64,000 bases of DNA from the NCBI GenBank assembly GCA_036267875.1, contig DATAVE010000160.1:17418-81417 (forward strand). The letters run 5' to 3'. Below the pieces are notes generated by a model. That model did not search any database. It saw only the letters and a program-made list of their open reading frames with translations, and was not told the DNA's origin. This stretch comes from DASZTV01 sp036267875. GTDB lineage: Bacteria > Actinomycetota > Actinomycetes > JAFAQI01. Each line of letters begins with the position of its first letter. Position 1 is the stretch's first letter. A program made the position numbers and the translations under genes. Below, one piece after another: positions 24,967-33,645 of the stretch.

Positions 24967-26538
24967 GTGGACGAACACGATTTCCAAAGACGGTTCGACC
25001 GCGTCGGGACGTACGTCTCCTGGATCACCGCGGCCGCGCTTGCCGGAACGCTGACCTTCGACCAATACGGGTCGAACCACCCGCAGCGGCACTGGGTCTA
25101 CCTGGTACTGATGGGCGTCTGCGCGCTCATCGCGATCGGCTACGGCTCGCAGCTGCTGATCGCCGGCCGGACCGGGAGCGCCGGCCGGCTGAGGTTGTCC
25201 ACGACCGGTTCGATCATCCAGCTGGTCCTGAGTACGGCGGGTCTCACCTGGCTGTGCGCGATCACCGACGGCATCGCTCGGCCGTTCTGGTTGTTCTTTC
25301 TCGTCGCGCAGATCCCGGCGGCGATCAGCCTGCCCGTGTTGGTGACGGTCTTCTTCGGCTTCATGGCTTCGGGCGGCGTGGTGCTGTCCTCCTTCATCGC
25401 CGGCACTGCCACCGACAACAACCGCGGCTCGATGCTCTTCGTCTGCACCTTGCTTCCTGCCGCGGCTTGGTACATCGCGGTGATCACCGACGGAATCCGC
25501 CGAGCGCAGGAGAGCGCGGTCGCCGACAAGCACCGGCTCGACGCCGGCGTCGACGAGTTGTCGACCGTCATGGCGAAAGCAGCGCAGGGCGATCTTGGTA
25601 CGTCGGTCACTGCGGAGGCATTCGACGACGAGTCGCTGCAGAAGCTCAGCAGCTCACTGGACTACACACTCGGCTCGCTTCGGTCGCTGGTCGGTCAGAT
25701 CCGCGGAGGTGGCGAGCAGATCAGCGCGTCCGCACAGGAGCTGCTTGCCTCGGCAGAGGACCACGCAGCTTCGGCGACTCAGCAGTCGTCCGCTGTCTCC
25801 GAGACGACGTCGACCATCGAGGAGCTCGCTGCTACGGCGGCGCAGATCGCGGACACCTCGGAGTCAGTCGCGCGCTACGCCGCCGAGACGTTGCGCCACG
25901 CCGAGGACGGCCGCGAGGCCGTGTCCGCTTCCGTCGAGGCGATGGACACGATCGCGATGCGCGTCGAGCAGATCGGCACCCGGGCGATCTCGCTCGGTCA
26001 GAAGGGCCACGAGATCGGCCGGATCCTCGAGGTGATCAACGACCTTGCCGACCAGACCAACCTGCTCGCGTTGAACGCCGCCATCGAGGCGGCTCGGGCG
26101 GGCGAGAACGGCCGCGGCTTCGCGGTTGTTGCCGCCGAGGTCCGCAAGCTCGCCGAGCGGGCGCAGCAGTCGACCGGTCAGATCTCGGCGATCGTGTCGG
26201 AGATCCAGGCGGAGACCTCGGCGACGATCCTCGCGAGCGAGGAAGGCAGCAAGGACGTCCGCCACGGCTCCGAGCTCGCCCACGTTGTCGTCGATGCGCT
26301 CGAGCGGATCAGCGGCATGGTCGACGAGACCACCACTGCCGCGAAGGAGATCTCCGTCGCCACTCAGCAGCAGCGGTCCGCGTCCGACCAGGTCGTCGCT
26401 GCGATGACCCAGGTGTCCGATGTCTCGCGTCAGTACGCCGTCGGCTCCAAGCAGTCCGCGGCGGCGGCGGCCCAGCTCAACAACTTGGCGGCCGAACTCC
26501 GTGCAGCGATCTCCCAGTTCCGAGTCGAGCCGCGTTGA
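24967..26538 (+). CDS. methyl-accepting chemotaxis-like receptor
   Basis: The 523-residue product (GTG start) has an N-terminal membrane part of about six helices (~15-175) with no large extracellular loop. A HAMP-like linker and a long coiled-coil signalling domain follow (~215-520). The hairpin tip is present: NLLALNAAIEAARAGENGRGFAVVAAEVRKLAERAQQ, the hallmark CheA/CheW-contact region. No other che gene is in the window. Receptors of this build often sense internal or membrane signals. It could work with a distant chemosensory cluster. Confidence 0.88.
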   Translation: MDEHDFQRRFDRVGTYVSWITAAALAGTLTFDQYGSNHPQRHWVYLVLMGVCALIAIGYGSQLLIAGRTGSAGRLRLSTTGSIIQLVLSTAGLTWLCAITDGIARPFWLFFLVAQIPAAISLPVLVTVFFGFMASGGVVLSSFIAGTATDNNRGSMLFVCTLLPAAAWYIAVITDGIRRAQESAVADKHRLDAGVDELSTVMAKAAQGDLGTSVTAEAFDDESLQKLSSSLDYTLGSLRSLVGQIRGGGEQISASAQELLASAEDHAASATQQSSAVSETTSTIEELAATAAQIADTSESVARYAAETLRHAEDGREAVSASVEAMDTIAMRVEQIGTRAISLGQKGHEIGRILEVINDLADQTNLLALNAAIEAARAGENGRGFAVVAAEVRKLAERAQQSTGQISAIVSEIQAETSATILASEEGSKDVRHGSELAHVVVDALERISGMVDETTTAAKEISVATQQQRSASDQVVAAMTQVSDVSRQYAVGSKQSAAAAAQLNNLAAELRAAISQFRVEPR

Positions 26539-26706
26539 TAGCGCTGGCGAGATGGGCGGCATCTGCGACGAGGATGAGCTTCGCTCCGCTGGGGAGTCGC
26601 CGATCGAGAACCTCTGGAGCGACCCATCCATGGCCCGGCAGATCGTGAGAATCACCGCGTCGCATCCCAAGCCAAAGCTGCGCGGGCTTAGGTGCCACTC
26701 AGTTAG

Positions 26707-28230
26707 CTAGGCGACGAGTCCGGTTCGTCGTGCTTCGTCGTAGTGGCGGTTGCACCAGTCACGGAAGTTGTCGCCGAAGGCGTGGAGGTTGTCGACCGCG
26801 AACGCCATTTCTTGATATTGCTCATCGGTGAGTGGCGGTGGTTCGGCAAGTGGCTCGTCGGGGTACGGCGGGTCGGGGTCGAAGTCGGGTAGCCGGTCGA
26901 GGATCGCGGCGAGCGTGTCGCCCCGCTCATCTTCAGGTGACAAGGGTTCGGGTAACGGGAACCAAGCTGGCTTCTTGGTGTAGGTGTAGCCGAGGTAGCT
27001 GGTCCATTTCTCGGTGCCCTCGGGTCCGACGTCGAGCTTCCACAGCTTCTTGGTCTTCATCTGGTGGTGCATGAGGCAGAGCGGTCCGAGGTTGTCCTCA
27101 TCGGTGCGTCCGCTGTCGTGTCGCTCCTTTCGGTGGTCGATCTGGCAGGTGTCGGCAGATCGGCCACAGCCGGGCATTCCGCAGGTGGGGTGCTCGGCTT
27201 CGACGAGCCGCGCCAGTGCCGCGGAGGGCCGGTAGGCCTTGAGTCCGAGGTCGAGAGCCTTGCCGGTGAGCGGGTCGGTGATGAGTCGGCGCAGGGTGGA
27301 GTCGGCGGCGATGCGCCGGGCGGCCTCAGCGGTGATGGGTCCGTAGCCGACAAGCTCGCCAGGCTGGTCGTTGAGGCCGAGGTAGGTGGCGAGGTCCAGG
27401 TTGAGCCGGGTTTCGACGCGCCTGGCGATTCCAGTCCCGTTGGCCATGGCCGCGCCGCCGTACACGAGGTCATAGAGCGCGTCGAAGCGGCGGACCCCGG
27501 CCGGACGGGCATCGCCGCTGCGGGCCATCGCATCGGCGTGCTGGTTGATGGCGGTCATGATCTGCTGGGCCTTGTCGGCCGGCCCATGCGCGACGAGGCT
27601 CGCCATCCCGTCGTTGTCCGGGTAGAACTGCACGTCTGCTTCGTTCTTCGCCGCGGCTGCCCGTCGCTTGGCGCCCTCCGGGTCGAGCGCAAGAATGAGT
27701 TTGCGGGCGGCTTTCGCGATCTCTGACGGGGTCCACTCCCGGTCGATGGCAAGCGGAATCACCTGGGCGTCGACCGCCACGGTGACGCGGGCGGTGCAGT
27801 TGTGTGTGGCTCGCTCTACCGACTTCAGGTGCGACAGGGTGATGTCGCCGCGGTCGAGGGCTTCCCACGACTTCGGCAGGCAGTCGGCGACCCGCTCGAC
27901 CAGCGCGACGTCGGTGATCGCGGTCGAATAAGGGATGTGGGTGGCGCATGCGATCTCCTGCGCGGCGAGCATCCGGGCGTTGCCGAGGGAGAGATCGAGC
28001 CTGCCGTGCAGGCGATGCACCGTGTCCGACGTCGCGATCATCCGGCGGGCGGCCAGGTGGGATTCGAGCTTGCCCCACAGTGCCTGTACTTGCACGGCGA
28101 GGTACGCGTCCATCGGCAGGGCTGTGATCGCTTCGAGCTCGACCATCAGGCCGGCGCCGACCGGCATCTCCTCAGCGACCGCGATCCGCGCAGCGGTGCG
28201 ACCGAAAGCCGACTGCAGCTCGGATCGCAT
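26707..28230 (-). CDS. DUF222/13E12-repeat HNH endonuclease family protein
   Basis: The 507-residue product has the long helical DUF222 region (~1-350) and a C-terminal HNH nuclease domain with CGMPGCGRSADTCQIDHRKER and a LGPLCLMHHQMK segment (zinc Cys pairs plus catalytic His). This family is abundant in mycobacteria and relatives, and several members there are SOS genes. Start MRSELQS at 28230 is chosen because a perfect SOS box lies directly upstream and the likely -10 puts the transcript start at this ATG, so the message would be leaderless. ATG at 28254 is the alternative. Its cellular role is not established. Confidence 0.85.
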   Translation of the reverse strand: MRSELQSAFGRTAARIAVAEEMPVGAGLMVELEAITALPMDAYLAVQVQALWGKLESHLAARRMIATSDTVHRLHGRLDLSLGNARMLAAQEIACATHIPYSTAITDVALVERVADCLPKSWEALDRGDITLSHLKSVERATHNCTARVTVAVDAQVIPLAIDREWTPSEIAKAARKLILALDPEGAKRRAAAAKNEADVQFYPDNDGMASLVAHGPADKAQQIMTAINQHADAMARSGDARPAGVRRFDALYDLVYGGAAMANGTGIARRVETRLNLDLATYLGLNDQPGELVGYGPITAEAARRIAADSTLRRLITDPLTGKALDLGLKAYRPSAALARLVEAEHPTCGMPGCGRSADTCQIDHRKERHDSGRTDEDNLGPLCLMHHQMKTKKLWKLDVGPEGTEKWTSYLGYTYTKKPAWFPLPEPLSPEDERGDTLAAILDRLPDFDPDPPYPDEPLAEPPPLTDEQYQEMAFAVDNLHAFGDNFRDWCNRHYDEARRTGLVA

Positions 28231-28233
28231 GAC

Positions 28234-28249
28234 TCGAACATACGTTCGA
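28234..28249 (-). promoter_or_regulatory. LexA (SOS) box overlapping the HNH promoter
   Basis: TCGAACATACGTTCGA matches the mycobacterial/Gram-positive SOS box (TCGAAC-N4-GTTCGA) exactly and sits within a longer 13-bp-arm palindrome (GCATGACTCGAAC and complement). On the minus strand TTGACT (28266-28261) and TATGTT (28242-28237) are 18 bp apart, so LexA would cover the -10. Confidence 0.75.
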
Positions 28250-28316
28250 GTCATGCGATCAGTCAAGAGGTGAGACCCGTTTGTTTGCAACAAAAGCCAG
28301 GCACTCGGGACGAACG

Positions 28317-29276
28317 CTATGCGGCCGATTGCGATCCTTGCGGCGCGTGGCCGCCCGAACCCGCAGGAGGCCCCTGGTGTCCGCCTCCCGAGCCAGTGCC
28401 TTGTGGCGGGAGCGGGCGGGTTGGTGGAGTGCTGGGCGGCGTGTCGGTGCCGGTTCCCGCGCCGCTGCCGAGGCCACCCTGGCCGGTGAGAGTCGGTGGC
28501 GGTGAGGGGCGCAGACCCCCGTCGGTCGGTTCGGGACTCGCTACGACCGTTGCGGTGCCCGTCCCGTCGCCGTTGCCGGAGCCGTAGCGGATCGGCGTGC
28601 CTGGGCTGGAACCCGATGCGTTCGCCCCAGCGCCACCGGAGCTCGACGAGCTGTTGCCCGAGTTGGCACGTGGTGGCGGCGGAGCTACTCGTCGTTCGAG
28701 GGAGAACAGCTGTGCCCGCAGTGCAGGTCGCTGCTCGGGAGGCGCGAGTGGCAATAGACGGGTGACGTGGACGAGGTCGGCACGCGCCTCGGACACCAGC
28801 CGCTTGCGCGCCGTCGGCGCCGCCTTCTTTGCGTCAGCGATCAGCGCAGTCGCGTGTTGCAGCAGCTGGTGCGACTCGGTAGTAGCGGTCGCGGAGGGCG
28901 AGACGATCACCGGGTGGGCGCGACTGATCAACACCGTCGCCGCGACGACGACCGCAGCAAGGGCGGTGCCCATTGCCGGAACCAGCACCCGCCACGTCAC
29001 CCGCCGGGCTGGCGCGGGCGCCGGCGTAAGGCGAAGCTGCTCGACCGGAATCGGCTGGGTGTCGAGGTCGGCCACGCCGACCGTGAGGTCTACGTCGTAC
29101 GCGAAGTCCAGCAATGCGTTGGCGAACGCATCGCCACCGATAGATGTTGCGTCACGCGCGCCCACGGCGGTCAGCAGCGCGTCGGTGTGCGCGAGCTGGC
29201 CGTCGCCTGGCTTCATCGCGCCGAGGCCAAGCCGGCGATGGGTCCATTCGCGGCGGATATTGCCTCCCCTGCTCAT
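28317..29276 (-). CDS. membrane partner of the ECF sigma factor (putative anti-sigma)
   Basis: The 319-residue product has a cytosolic N-terminal region (~1-90), one TM helix (~97-117) and an outside part. The latter contains a short helical segment (HQLLQHATALIADAKKAAPTARKRL) and a long Gly/Ser/Pro/Thr-rich low-complexity tail (~205-319). Its start overlaps the sigma-factor stop by 4 bp, the usual layout of sigma/anti-sigma pairs. No zinc HxxxCxxC motif is visible, so it would be a non-ZAS type. The helical outside segment recalls DUF5667-like domains. The anti-sigma role is inferred mainly from position. Confidence 0.65.
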   Translation of the reverse strand: MSRGGNIRREWTHRRLGLGAMKPGDGQLAHTDALLTAVGARDATSIGGDAFANALLDFAYDVDLTVGVADLDTQPIPVEQLRLTPAPAPARRVTWRVLVPAMGTALAAVVVAATVLISRAHPVIVSPSATATTESHQLLQHATALIADAKKAAPTARKRLVSEARADLVHVTRLLPLAPPEQRPALRAQLFSLERRVAPPPPRANSGNSSSSSGGAGANASGSSPGTPIRYGSGNGDGTGTATVVASPEPTDGGLRPSPPPTLTGQGGLGSGAGTGTDTPPSTPPTRPLPPQGTGSGGGHQGPPAGSGGHAPQGSQSAA

Positions 29277-29905
29277 CGCTGCACCTCCTCGGCGTCGGCC
29301 TGCTGGGTATAGAGGCTGCGCAGCTTGGTCACCGCGCGGTGTTGCAGGACATGGACGCTCCCCGGCGAGAGTCCCAGTGCCTGAGCCGTCTCCTTGCCAG
29401 AAAGGCCGACGACGGTACGAAGCAACAGCACCTCACGCTGCGTGCCAGGCAGCTGTCGGAGCAGCCGTTCCATGCGCTTGGTGGAGTCACTCGTCACGGC
29501 GCGCTCTTCCGGCCCGAGGTCGGCGTCGGCAACCGCGAGTACGCCGCGGGTGTCGTCGTCCAGCTCAACTGGCCGGGCGATCGCGCCCTGTCTGACCTGT
29601 CGGCGTACGCCGTCGGTGAGCTTGTTGCGAGCGACCGTGAAGACGAAGCCCCACATCGAGCGGCCGGTCTCGCGCCACTCGGGGACGATCTTCACGACTG
29701 CGAGGCAGACCTCCTGAGCGAGGTCCTCGGCGTCGTCGCGAGACATCCGTTGCGCGCCGGCGTAGCGAACCACCGCCCGGCGTACCTCGCGGAGCAGCTC
29801 GTCGAGCGCTCCGATGTCGCCGATCTTGGCTCGGCCGACCAGCACGTTGAGGCCGTCATCGGCAGCATCGGCTGCCTCGACCCCCTTGCGCGCCACTGGC
29901 CCCAC
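29273..29905 (-). CDS. ECF sigma factor, SigD/ShbA-like
   Basis: The 210-residue product has sigma region 2 (ALDELLREVRRAVVRYAG to MSRDDAEDLAQEVCLAVVK and WGFVFTVARNKLTD) and region 4 (LRQLPGTQREVLLLRTVVGLSGKETAQALGLSPGSVHVLQHRA). The DAEDLAQEVCLAV and VVGLSGKETA blocks strongly recall mycobacterial SigD and streptomycete ShbA, factors that feed ribosomal or principal-sigma gene expression. GTG at 29905 is used; GTG at 29896 is also possible. It is coupled to the downstream membrane protein and divergent from the secreted protein at 30073. Confidence 0.9.
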   Translation of the reverse strand: MGPVARKGVEAADAADDGLNVLVGRAKIGDIGALDELLREVRRAVVRYAGAQRMSRDDAEDLAQEVCLAVVKIVPEWRETGRSMWGFVFTVARNKLTDGVRRQVRQGAIARPVELDDDTRGVLAVADADLGPEERAVTSDSTKRMERLLRQLPGTQREVLLLRTVVGLSGKETAQALGLSPGSVHVLQHRAVTKLRSLYTQQADAEEVQR

Positions 29906-29970
29906 TTCCGGATATCGCTCGAGACTGGCGAAACCGTAACGAGTCCGCCAGCGCGTTGGCTGAACGGAAC

Positions 29971-29996
29971 CTGTGCGATTCCTGGGAATCGCACAG
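29971..29996. promoter_or_regulatory. 26-bp near-continuous palindrome in divergent sigma/secreted-protein gap
   Basis: Arms 29971-29982 (CTGTGCGATTCC) and 29985-29996 (GGAATCGCACAG) are perfect 12-bp complements separated by two bases. A two-base loop cannot form a good RNA hairpin, so this is more likely a protein-binding site controlling one or both divergent genes. Confidence 0.5.
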
Positions 29997-30072
29997 TCCT
30001 GTTACGAGGTCGCTCGCCAGGTCGTTCTGCTCTGCGAACGGCCCTCACTCCCGAACGATGGAAGGACCCCAG

Positions 30073-30690
30073 ATGAAGGCACGACTCTCGACCGGACTGC
30101 GCGTCGCCGCGTGGTCGGCGAGCTCGCTGCTCGTGGTCGGCGCGGCCGCGGGAACCGCGTCCGCTGCTACCCACCACGCGAAGCACGTGAAGAAGCACTC
30201 GACAGCCAAGGACACGACGACCGGCACTACGCCCACCACCGGGACCGGCACGACCGGTACCGGTACCGCGCGGCCGACTCCGCCGCAGATGCTGCACGGC
30301 ACCGAGACGGTCGAGACCACGGACGGCACGTTCGAGGTCTACGCGAATCAGGTCGGCACGGTTTCTGCGGTCACCGCGACGTCGATCACCGTCGTGAGCG
30401 CGGACAAGTTCTCTGCGACGTACGTCATCGACTCCTCGACCAAGATCGTCAAGAACGGCGCCACCGCGGACGCCACCGGCGTCGCGACCGGCGACACCGT
30501 CATGGTTCAGGCCGAGCAGGACGACGCGGCGCTCACCGCGATTGGCATCTTCGACGGCAAGCCCACTGCGGGCCAGGGCGGTCAGGGCGGTCCTGGTCAA
30601 GGTGGTCCGGGTGGACCCGGCGGGCACGCCGGTCCGCCGCCCGCGGGTCAGGGCCCGCAAGGCGCGTCCGAGAGCGGCAGCGACAGCTGA
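30073..30690 (+). CDS. secreted DUF5666-like protein with Gly/Pro-rich tail
   Basis: The 205-residue product starts MKARLST at 30073 after GAAGGA. A signal peptide (~1-31, ASAAT) is followed by His/Lys and Thr/Gly-rich spacers. A small beta domain covers ~85-155 (GTVSAVTATSITVVSADKFSATYVIDSSTKI), resembling DUF5666 modules, and the C-terminus is a Gly/Gln/Pro repeat (GGQGGPGQGG). Divergence from the ECF sigma factor suggests it may be a target or sensor partner. The function is unknown. Confidence 0.78.
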   Translation: MKARLSTGLRVAAWSASSLLVVGAAAGTASAATHHAKHVKKHSTAKDTTTGTTPTTGTGTTGTGTARPTPPQMLHGTETVETTDGTFEVYANQVGTVSAVTATSITVVSADKFSATYVIDSSTKIVKNGATADATGVATGDTVMVQAEQDDAALTAIGIFDGKPTAGQGGQGGPGQGGPGGPGGHAGPPPAGQGPQGASESGSDS

Positions 30691-30705
30691 CGTAGTCCGC
30701 TTGCA

Positions 30706-30749
30706 AGTACGACGAGCCCGTGACCGAGTGGTCGCGGGCTCGTCGTACT
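30706..30749 (+). terminator. intrinsic terminator-like hairpin
   Basis: Arms 30706-30720 (AGTACGACGAGCCCG) and 30735-30749 (its exact complement) enclose a 14-base loop, followed by TTCGG. It lies 16 bp after the secreted-protein stop. The T run is short, as is common in high-GC actinomycetes. Confidence 0.7.
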
Positions 30750-31094
30750 TTCGGTGGGCCGCATGTCTCGCCTGGTACGACGCTGCTCGGCAATGGCCTT
30801 GGTCGCAACGGTGGTCCTGCCGGTGGCCAATGTGTCGGCCTCGCCTCAGGTCCGGCAGCGCGACGTGCGTCGCGCCAATCTCATCCAGGCATCGACTCGC
30901 TGCCGGACTATTACCCGGGGTTCGTGCGCTGGCAGCTGACGACCGACATCAGATGAACCGACACTTCGGTGGTCCGGGCCGATCCGGGTCACGCGGCGTG
31001 GAGTTCTCCGCCGACTGCATGGCGATCTTGCAGGGCGCGACCTGGACGCACTACACGCACTGCGACAACCCGACCTGGCGTCCCGGCCGGATAG
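30750..31094. other. 345-bp stretch without a secure gene
   Basis: It holds the doubtful ORF at 30754-30939 and short protein-like pieces in all three forward frames, but no uninterrupted gene. The terminator before it and the 3' end of the hydrolase after it bound a probable gene remnant. Confidence 0.4.
30754..30939 (+). CDS. small secreted ORF or decayed gene (doubtful)
   Basis: A 61-codon ORF starts with a convincing-looking signal sequence (MSRLVRRCSAMALVATVVLP, ending near SAS) but stops soon after. A second frame continues with a DYYPGFVRWQLTTDIR stretch, and a third with GVEFSADCMAILQGATW. This is what a frameshifted secreted-protein gene would look like, but no family is recognised and chance cannot be excluded. 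Confidence 0.25.
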   Translation: MGRMSRLVRRCSAMALVATVVLPVANVSASPQVRQRDVRRANLIQASTRCRTITRGSCAGS

Positions 31095-32060
31095 CTACGA
31101 ACCGCTCGAGCTGGTGCCTGCCTCCTCCAAAGCCGACAGCGTCGCCGGGTGGATCGGCGGGTGACGAAGCATCTCGCGCCACCGGGCTGCGTCGTACGTG
31201 CTCGCCGGTGTCGAGGTCAGGAACTGCTTGACCACGTTGGCGAACCGATCGGGCTCGTCGTGATGCGGGAAGTGCCCTGAGTTGGCGAAGATCTCCAGGC
31301 GGCTGCCCGGCAAGGCGCGGTGCGCCGCGTGGGCGTGGCGTACCGGAATGATCCGGTCGCGCTCGCCCCACATGATCATCGTCGGCAGCCCGCTCGCGAG
31401 GTAGCAGCGATCGAGCATCGTCACGACCTGGCCGCGCGCGTCGACGCCGGCGCGCAATGTCCGCAAGAAGGCGCTGCGGGCGCGTCCGGACGACAGTCCG
31501 TCGAATCGGCGTACGACGTAGTCGGTGTCCGGGCCCAGCCCGACGCCTGGTGCGTGCCGTACGACCGGGGTCGCGTTACGGATCAGCCAGCGCATCGCCG
31601 GCTGCGTGACGAGTGGCAGTACGAGCTCCGCGCCAGGTGCAGCAGCGGCTCGCAGCAACGGATGGACCGAGCGACCGAGTCCGCCGCTGCCGACGATCAC
31701 CAACCGCTCGCATCGTTCGGGGAACTGGTACGCGAACTGCATCGCGATGCCGCCACCAAGCGAGTGACCGAGGACGCTGACCCGCTCGATGTCGAGCGAA
31801 GAGATGAGGTCGCGCATCCCGCAGGCATAGGCGCCGATCGCGTAGTCGGCGCGCGGCCGATCGGACTCGCCGTGGCCGAGCAGGTCGGGTGCGATGACCG
31901 TGAAGCGGCGGGCCAGCGGCTCGATGACGTCGGCCCAAGTCTCTGAGCTGTCACCAATTCCGTGGAGCAACAGCAGTGGCGGGCCCGAACCGCCGATCCG
32001 ATAGGCGCGGCGGTAGCCATGGATCACGCGCCGCTGCAGCGTGACCTTCTCGGTTGTCAC
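31095..32060 (-). CDS. alpha/beta-fold hydrolase
   Basis: The 321-residue product (GTG start) has the oxyanion-hole HGIGDS, nucleophile GHSLGGG in LGHSLGGGIAMQFA, the acid in WGERDRIIP and the His in NSGHFPHHDEPD. This is the full catalytic triad of the epoxide hydrolase/esterase/C-C hydrolase superfamily. A ~40-residue C-terminal extension (STYDAARWREML onward) goes past the usual end. It is 63 bp downstream of the thiolase-like gene and probably co-transcribed. The substrate is unknown. Confidence 0.85.
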   Translation of the reverse strand: MTTEKVTLQRRVIHGYRRAYRIGGSGPPLLLLHGIGDSSETWADVIEPLARRFTVIAPDLLGHGESDRPRADYAIGAYACGMRDLISSLDIERVSVLGHSLGGGIAMQFAYQFPERCERLVIVGSGGLGRSVHPLLRAAAAPGAELVLPLVTQPAMRWLIRNATPVVRHAPGVGLGPDTDYVVRRFDGLSSGRARSAFLRTLRAGVDARGQVVTMLDRCYLASGLPTMIMWGERDRIIPVRHAHAAHRALPGSRLEIFANSGHFPHHDEPDRFANVVKQFLTSTPASTYDAARWREMLRHPPIHPATLSALEEAGTSSSGS

Positions 32061-32123
32061 AGGTGCAGACCATCGCGCCGTCGTCTCGGCCGTGCGTCCG
32101 CGGTGTGTCGGGCGCGTTTCGGT

Positions 32124-33521
32124 CTAGGTGATCGGCGTCTTGGTGAAGACCCGGCGACCATCCGCCGTGATGACCGAGGCGACGGTGTGGGTCGGACCGT
32201 TGCGGTCGTACACCACTGTGCTGGCCTCTTCCATGCCTGCGGTTGGGTCCTCCGGCGAGCCGACCGGGCGCGCGTCGTGGTCGACCTGGTTGTTGCAGTC
32301 GATGTAGCGGAACCGCTCCGGCGGCTGCGAGCCGTAGATGCCGAAGGCGTGCTTCGTCGCGCATCCGCCGTTGGCGTGGATCAACCCGTTGCCGCCCTCG
32401 CGAACCAGCGGAACCATCGCCGCGATCGCATGCCCGGAGGAGTTGGCAATCGCCGCGCCGGCGAAGCCAAGGCCGCCCGTCACGGTCAGCGGCCGGTCGA
32501 GATCGATGCCGAGCTCGGCGGCCGACATCTGCACGATCGACGGGAAGCAGGCGTACAGGTCTATGTGCTCGATCTGCGCGATGTCCAGGCCGGACTCCTC
32601 GAGTGCGGTCTTGCCCGCGGCCGCGAGGGCGGGCACCCCGTGCAGCAGCCGTCGTTGCGCAACCGTCCAGGTCTCGTGGCTCGTCGTACACACCTGGGGG
32701 AACACCATGCGATCAGCAGCGATGCCCGCGGCTCGTGCGGCGGAGACGCTGCACAGCAGCAGCGCCGAGGCCATGTCGACCTGGTTGTTGGCGACCATGC
32801 ACTTCGTGTACGGAAAGGAGATCATCCGGTTGTCGGGCGTGGCCTCACGAATGGTCGCGGCGTCGTACGGCCGTCGGTCCCATGCGTACGGGTTTGCGAC
32901 GGCGATGTCGTTGAAGCGTGACCACAGCGCCGAGATCCGGTCGCGATGCTCGCCGACCGTCGTCGCCATCGCACGTCGCATGCTGTCCTCGAACAACGCG
33001 TAGAACGTGACCGGGCCACCAAGCTCGAGGGTCTCGACCACCACCTCGTCGGGGATGTCGCCGACTCGCTCGGGGATGCCCGTGCCGGGATCGCGGCACC
33101 ACTGCGCCTCTTGGCCGGCGCGCTCCAGTCGCTGCCGGGATGATCGCGCTTCACCGCCGACGATGAGTGCGACGTCGAGCTCGCCGTTGGCGATCCGTTG
33201 TGAGGCGAGTGAGACGAGCTCCTGCGGTGAGGTGCCGCTCAAGAACGTCAGGCAGGTCACGGCATCGGGCGAGCCGATCTGCTGGCCGATCACCTGTCCG
33301 GGGTTCGCGTAGCCCCAGAAGCCGCCGACCACGCCGATCCAGTCGACCTTGGCGAGCAGCGCAGGAACGCCGGTGTCGTCAGCTGCTGCGCGCGCCGCAT
33401 CGACCATGAGCTCGATCGGACCGCGCAGATCCGCAGCGTCCATCGAGGCATCTGGTCGTTGGATCGTCTGGGCGGCGCCAACTATTGCCGGCGTCGCTGC
33501 GTCGACGGGACCCCCGTTCAC
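32124..33521 (-). CDS. thiolase-superfamily protein (acetyl-CoA acetyltransferase-like)
   Basis: The 465-residue product (GTG start) has the thiolase N-terminal half (GVPALLAKVDWIGVVGGFWGYANPG, LASQRIANGELDVALIVGGEA) and C-terminal half (CFPSIVQMSAAELGI, GGLGFAGAAIANSSGHAIAAM, NGGCATKHAFGIYG). The usual active-Cys block is not clear and GHPxGATG is replaced by NSSGHAI, so catalysis is uncertain. An extra C-terminal domain (~420-465) reads like the small beta domain seen on some actinobacterial Ltp-like thiolases. It may act in lipid or steroid side-chain breakdown. Confidence 0.82.
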   Translation of the reverse strand: MNGGPVDAATPAIVGAAQTIQRPDASMDAADLRGPIELMVDAARAAADDTGVPALLAKVDWIGVVGGFWGYANPGQVIGQQIGSPDAVTCLTFLSGTSPQELVSLASQRIANGELDVALIVGGEARSSRQRLERAGQEAQWCRDPGTGIPERVGDIPDEVVVETLELGGPVTFYALFEDSMRRAMATTVGEHRDRISALWSRFNDIAVANPYAWDRRPYDAATIREATPDNRMISFPYTKCMVANNQVDMASALLLCSVSAARAAGIAADRMVFPQVCTTSHETWTVAQRRLLHGVPALAAAGKTALEESGLDIAQIEHIDLYACFPSIVQMSAAELGIDLDRPLTVTGGLGFAGAAIANSSGHAIAAMVPLVREGGNGLIHANGGCATKHAFGIYGSQPPERFRYIDCNNQVDHDARPVGSPEDPTAGMEEASTVVYDRNGPTHTVASVITADGRRVFTKTPIT

Positions 33522-33530
33522 CTGACAACA

Positions 33531-33645
33531 GTCTCATTTCGCGTGCCTGCGACTTGATTGCGGTAGGTATGGCCCGAAATGCCCACGTGGAAATGAGACG
33601 TAAGGCTGATGAACCGCGCTGGCTCCTGCACGTCTAATGAGACGT
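33531..33645. repeat. intergenic inverted/direct repeats around GAGAC
   Basis: GTCTCATTTC (33531-33540) and GAAATGAGAC (33590-33599) are perfect inverted copies. AATGAGACGTA then recurs at 33636-33646, where ACGTCTaatgAGACGT (33630-33645) forms a small palindrome. The 200-bp gap separates divergent genes, so these may be operator or structured-repeat sequences. Confidence 0.45.

Noticed and set aside
24957..26648. 563-codon plus-strand frame overlapping the chemoreceptor
   Set aside because: The +1 alternative frame is Arg-rich and featureless, while the chosen frame has a complete MCP signalling domain.
26477..26698. 73-codon minus-strand ORF between the chemoreceptor and HNH genes
   Set aside because: A short ADAAHLASAINAARL stretch looks protein-like, but the frame runs into the chemoreceptor 3' end and no family is recognised.
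29906..30072. SigD-type promoter (GTAACG-like -35) in the divergent gap
   Set aside because: A GTAACGAG box is present near 29936, but no matching -10 lies at the right distance in either direction.
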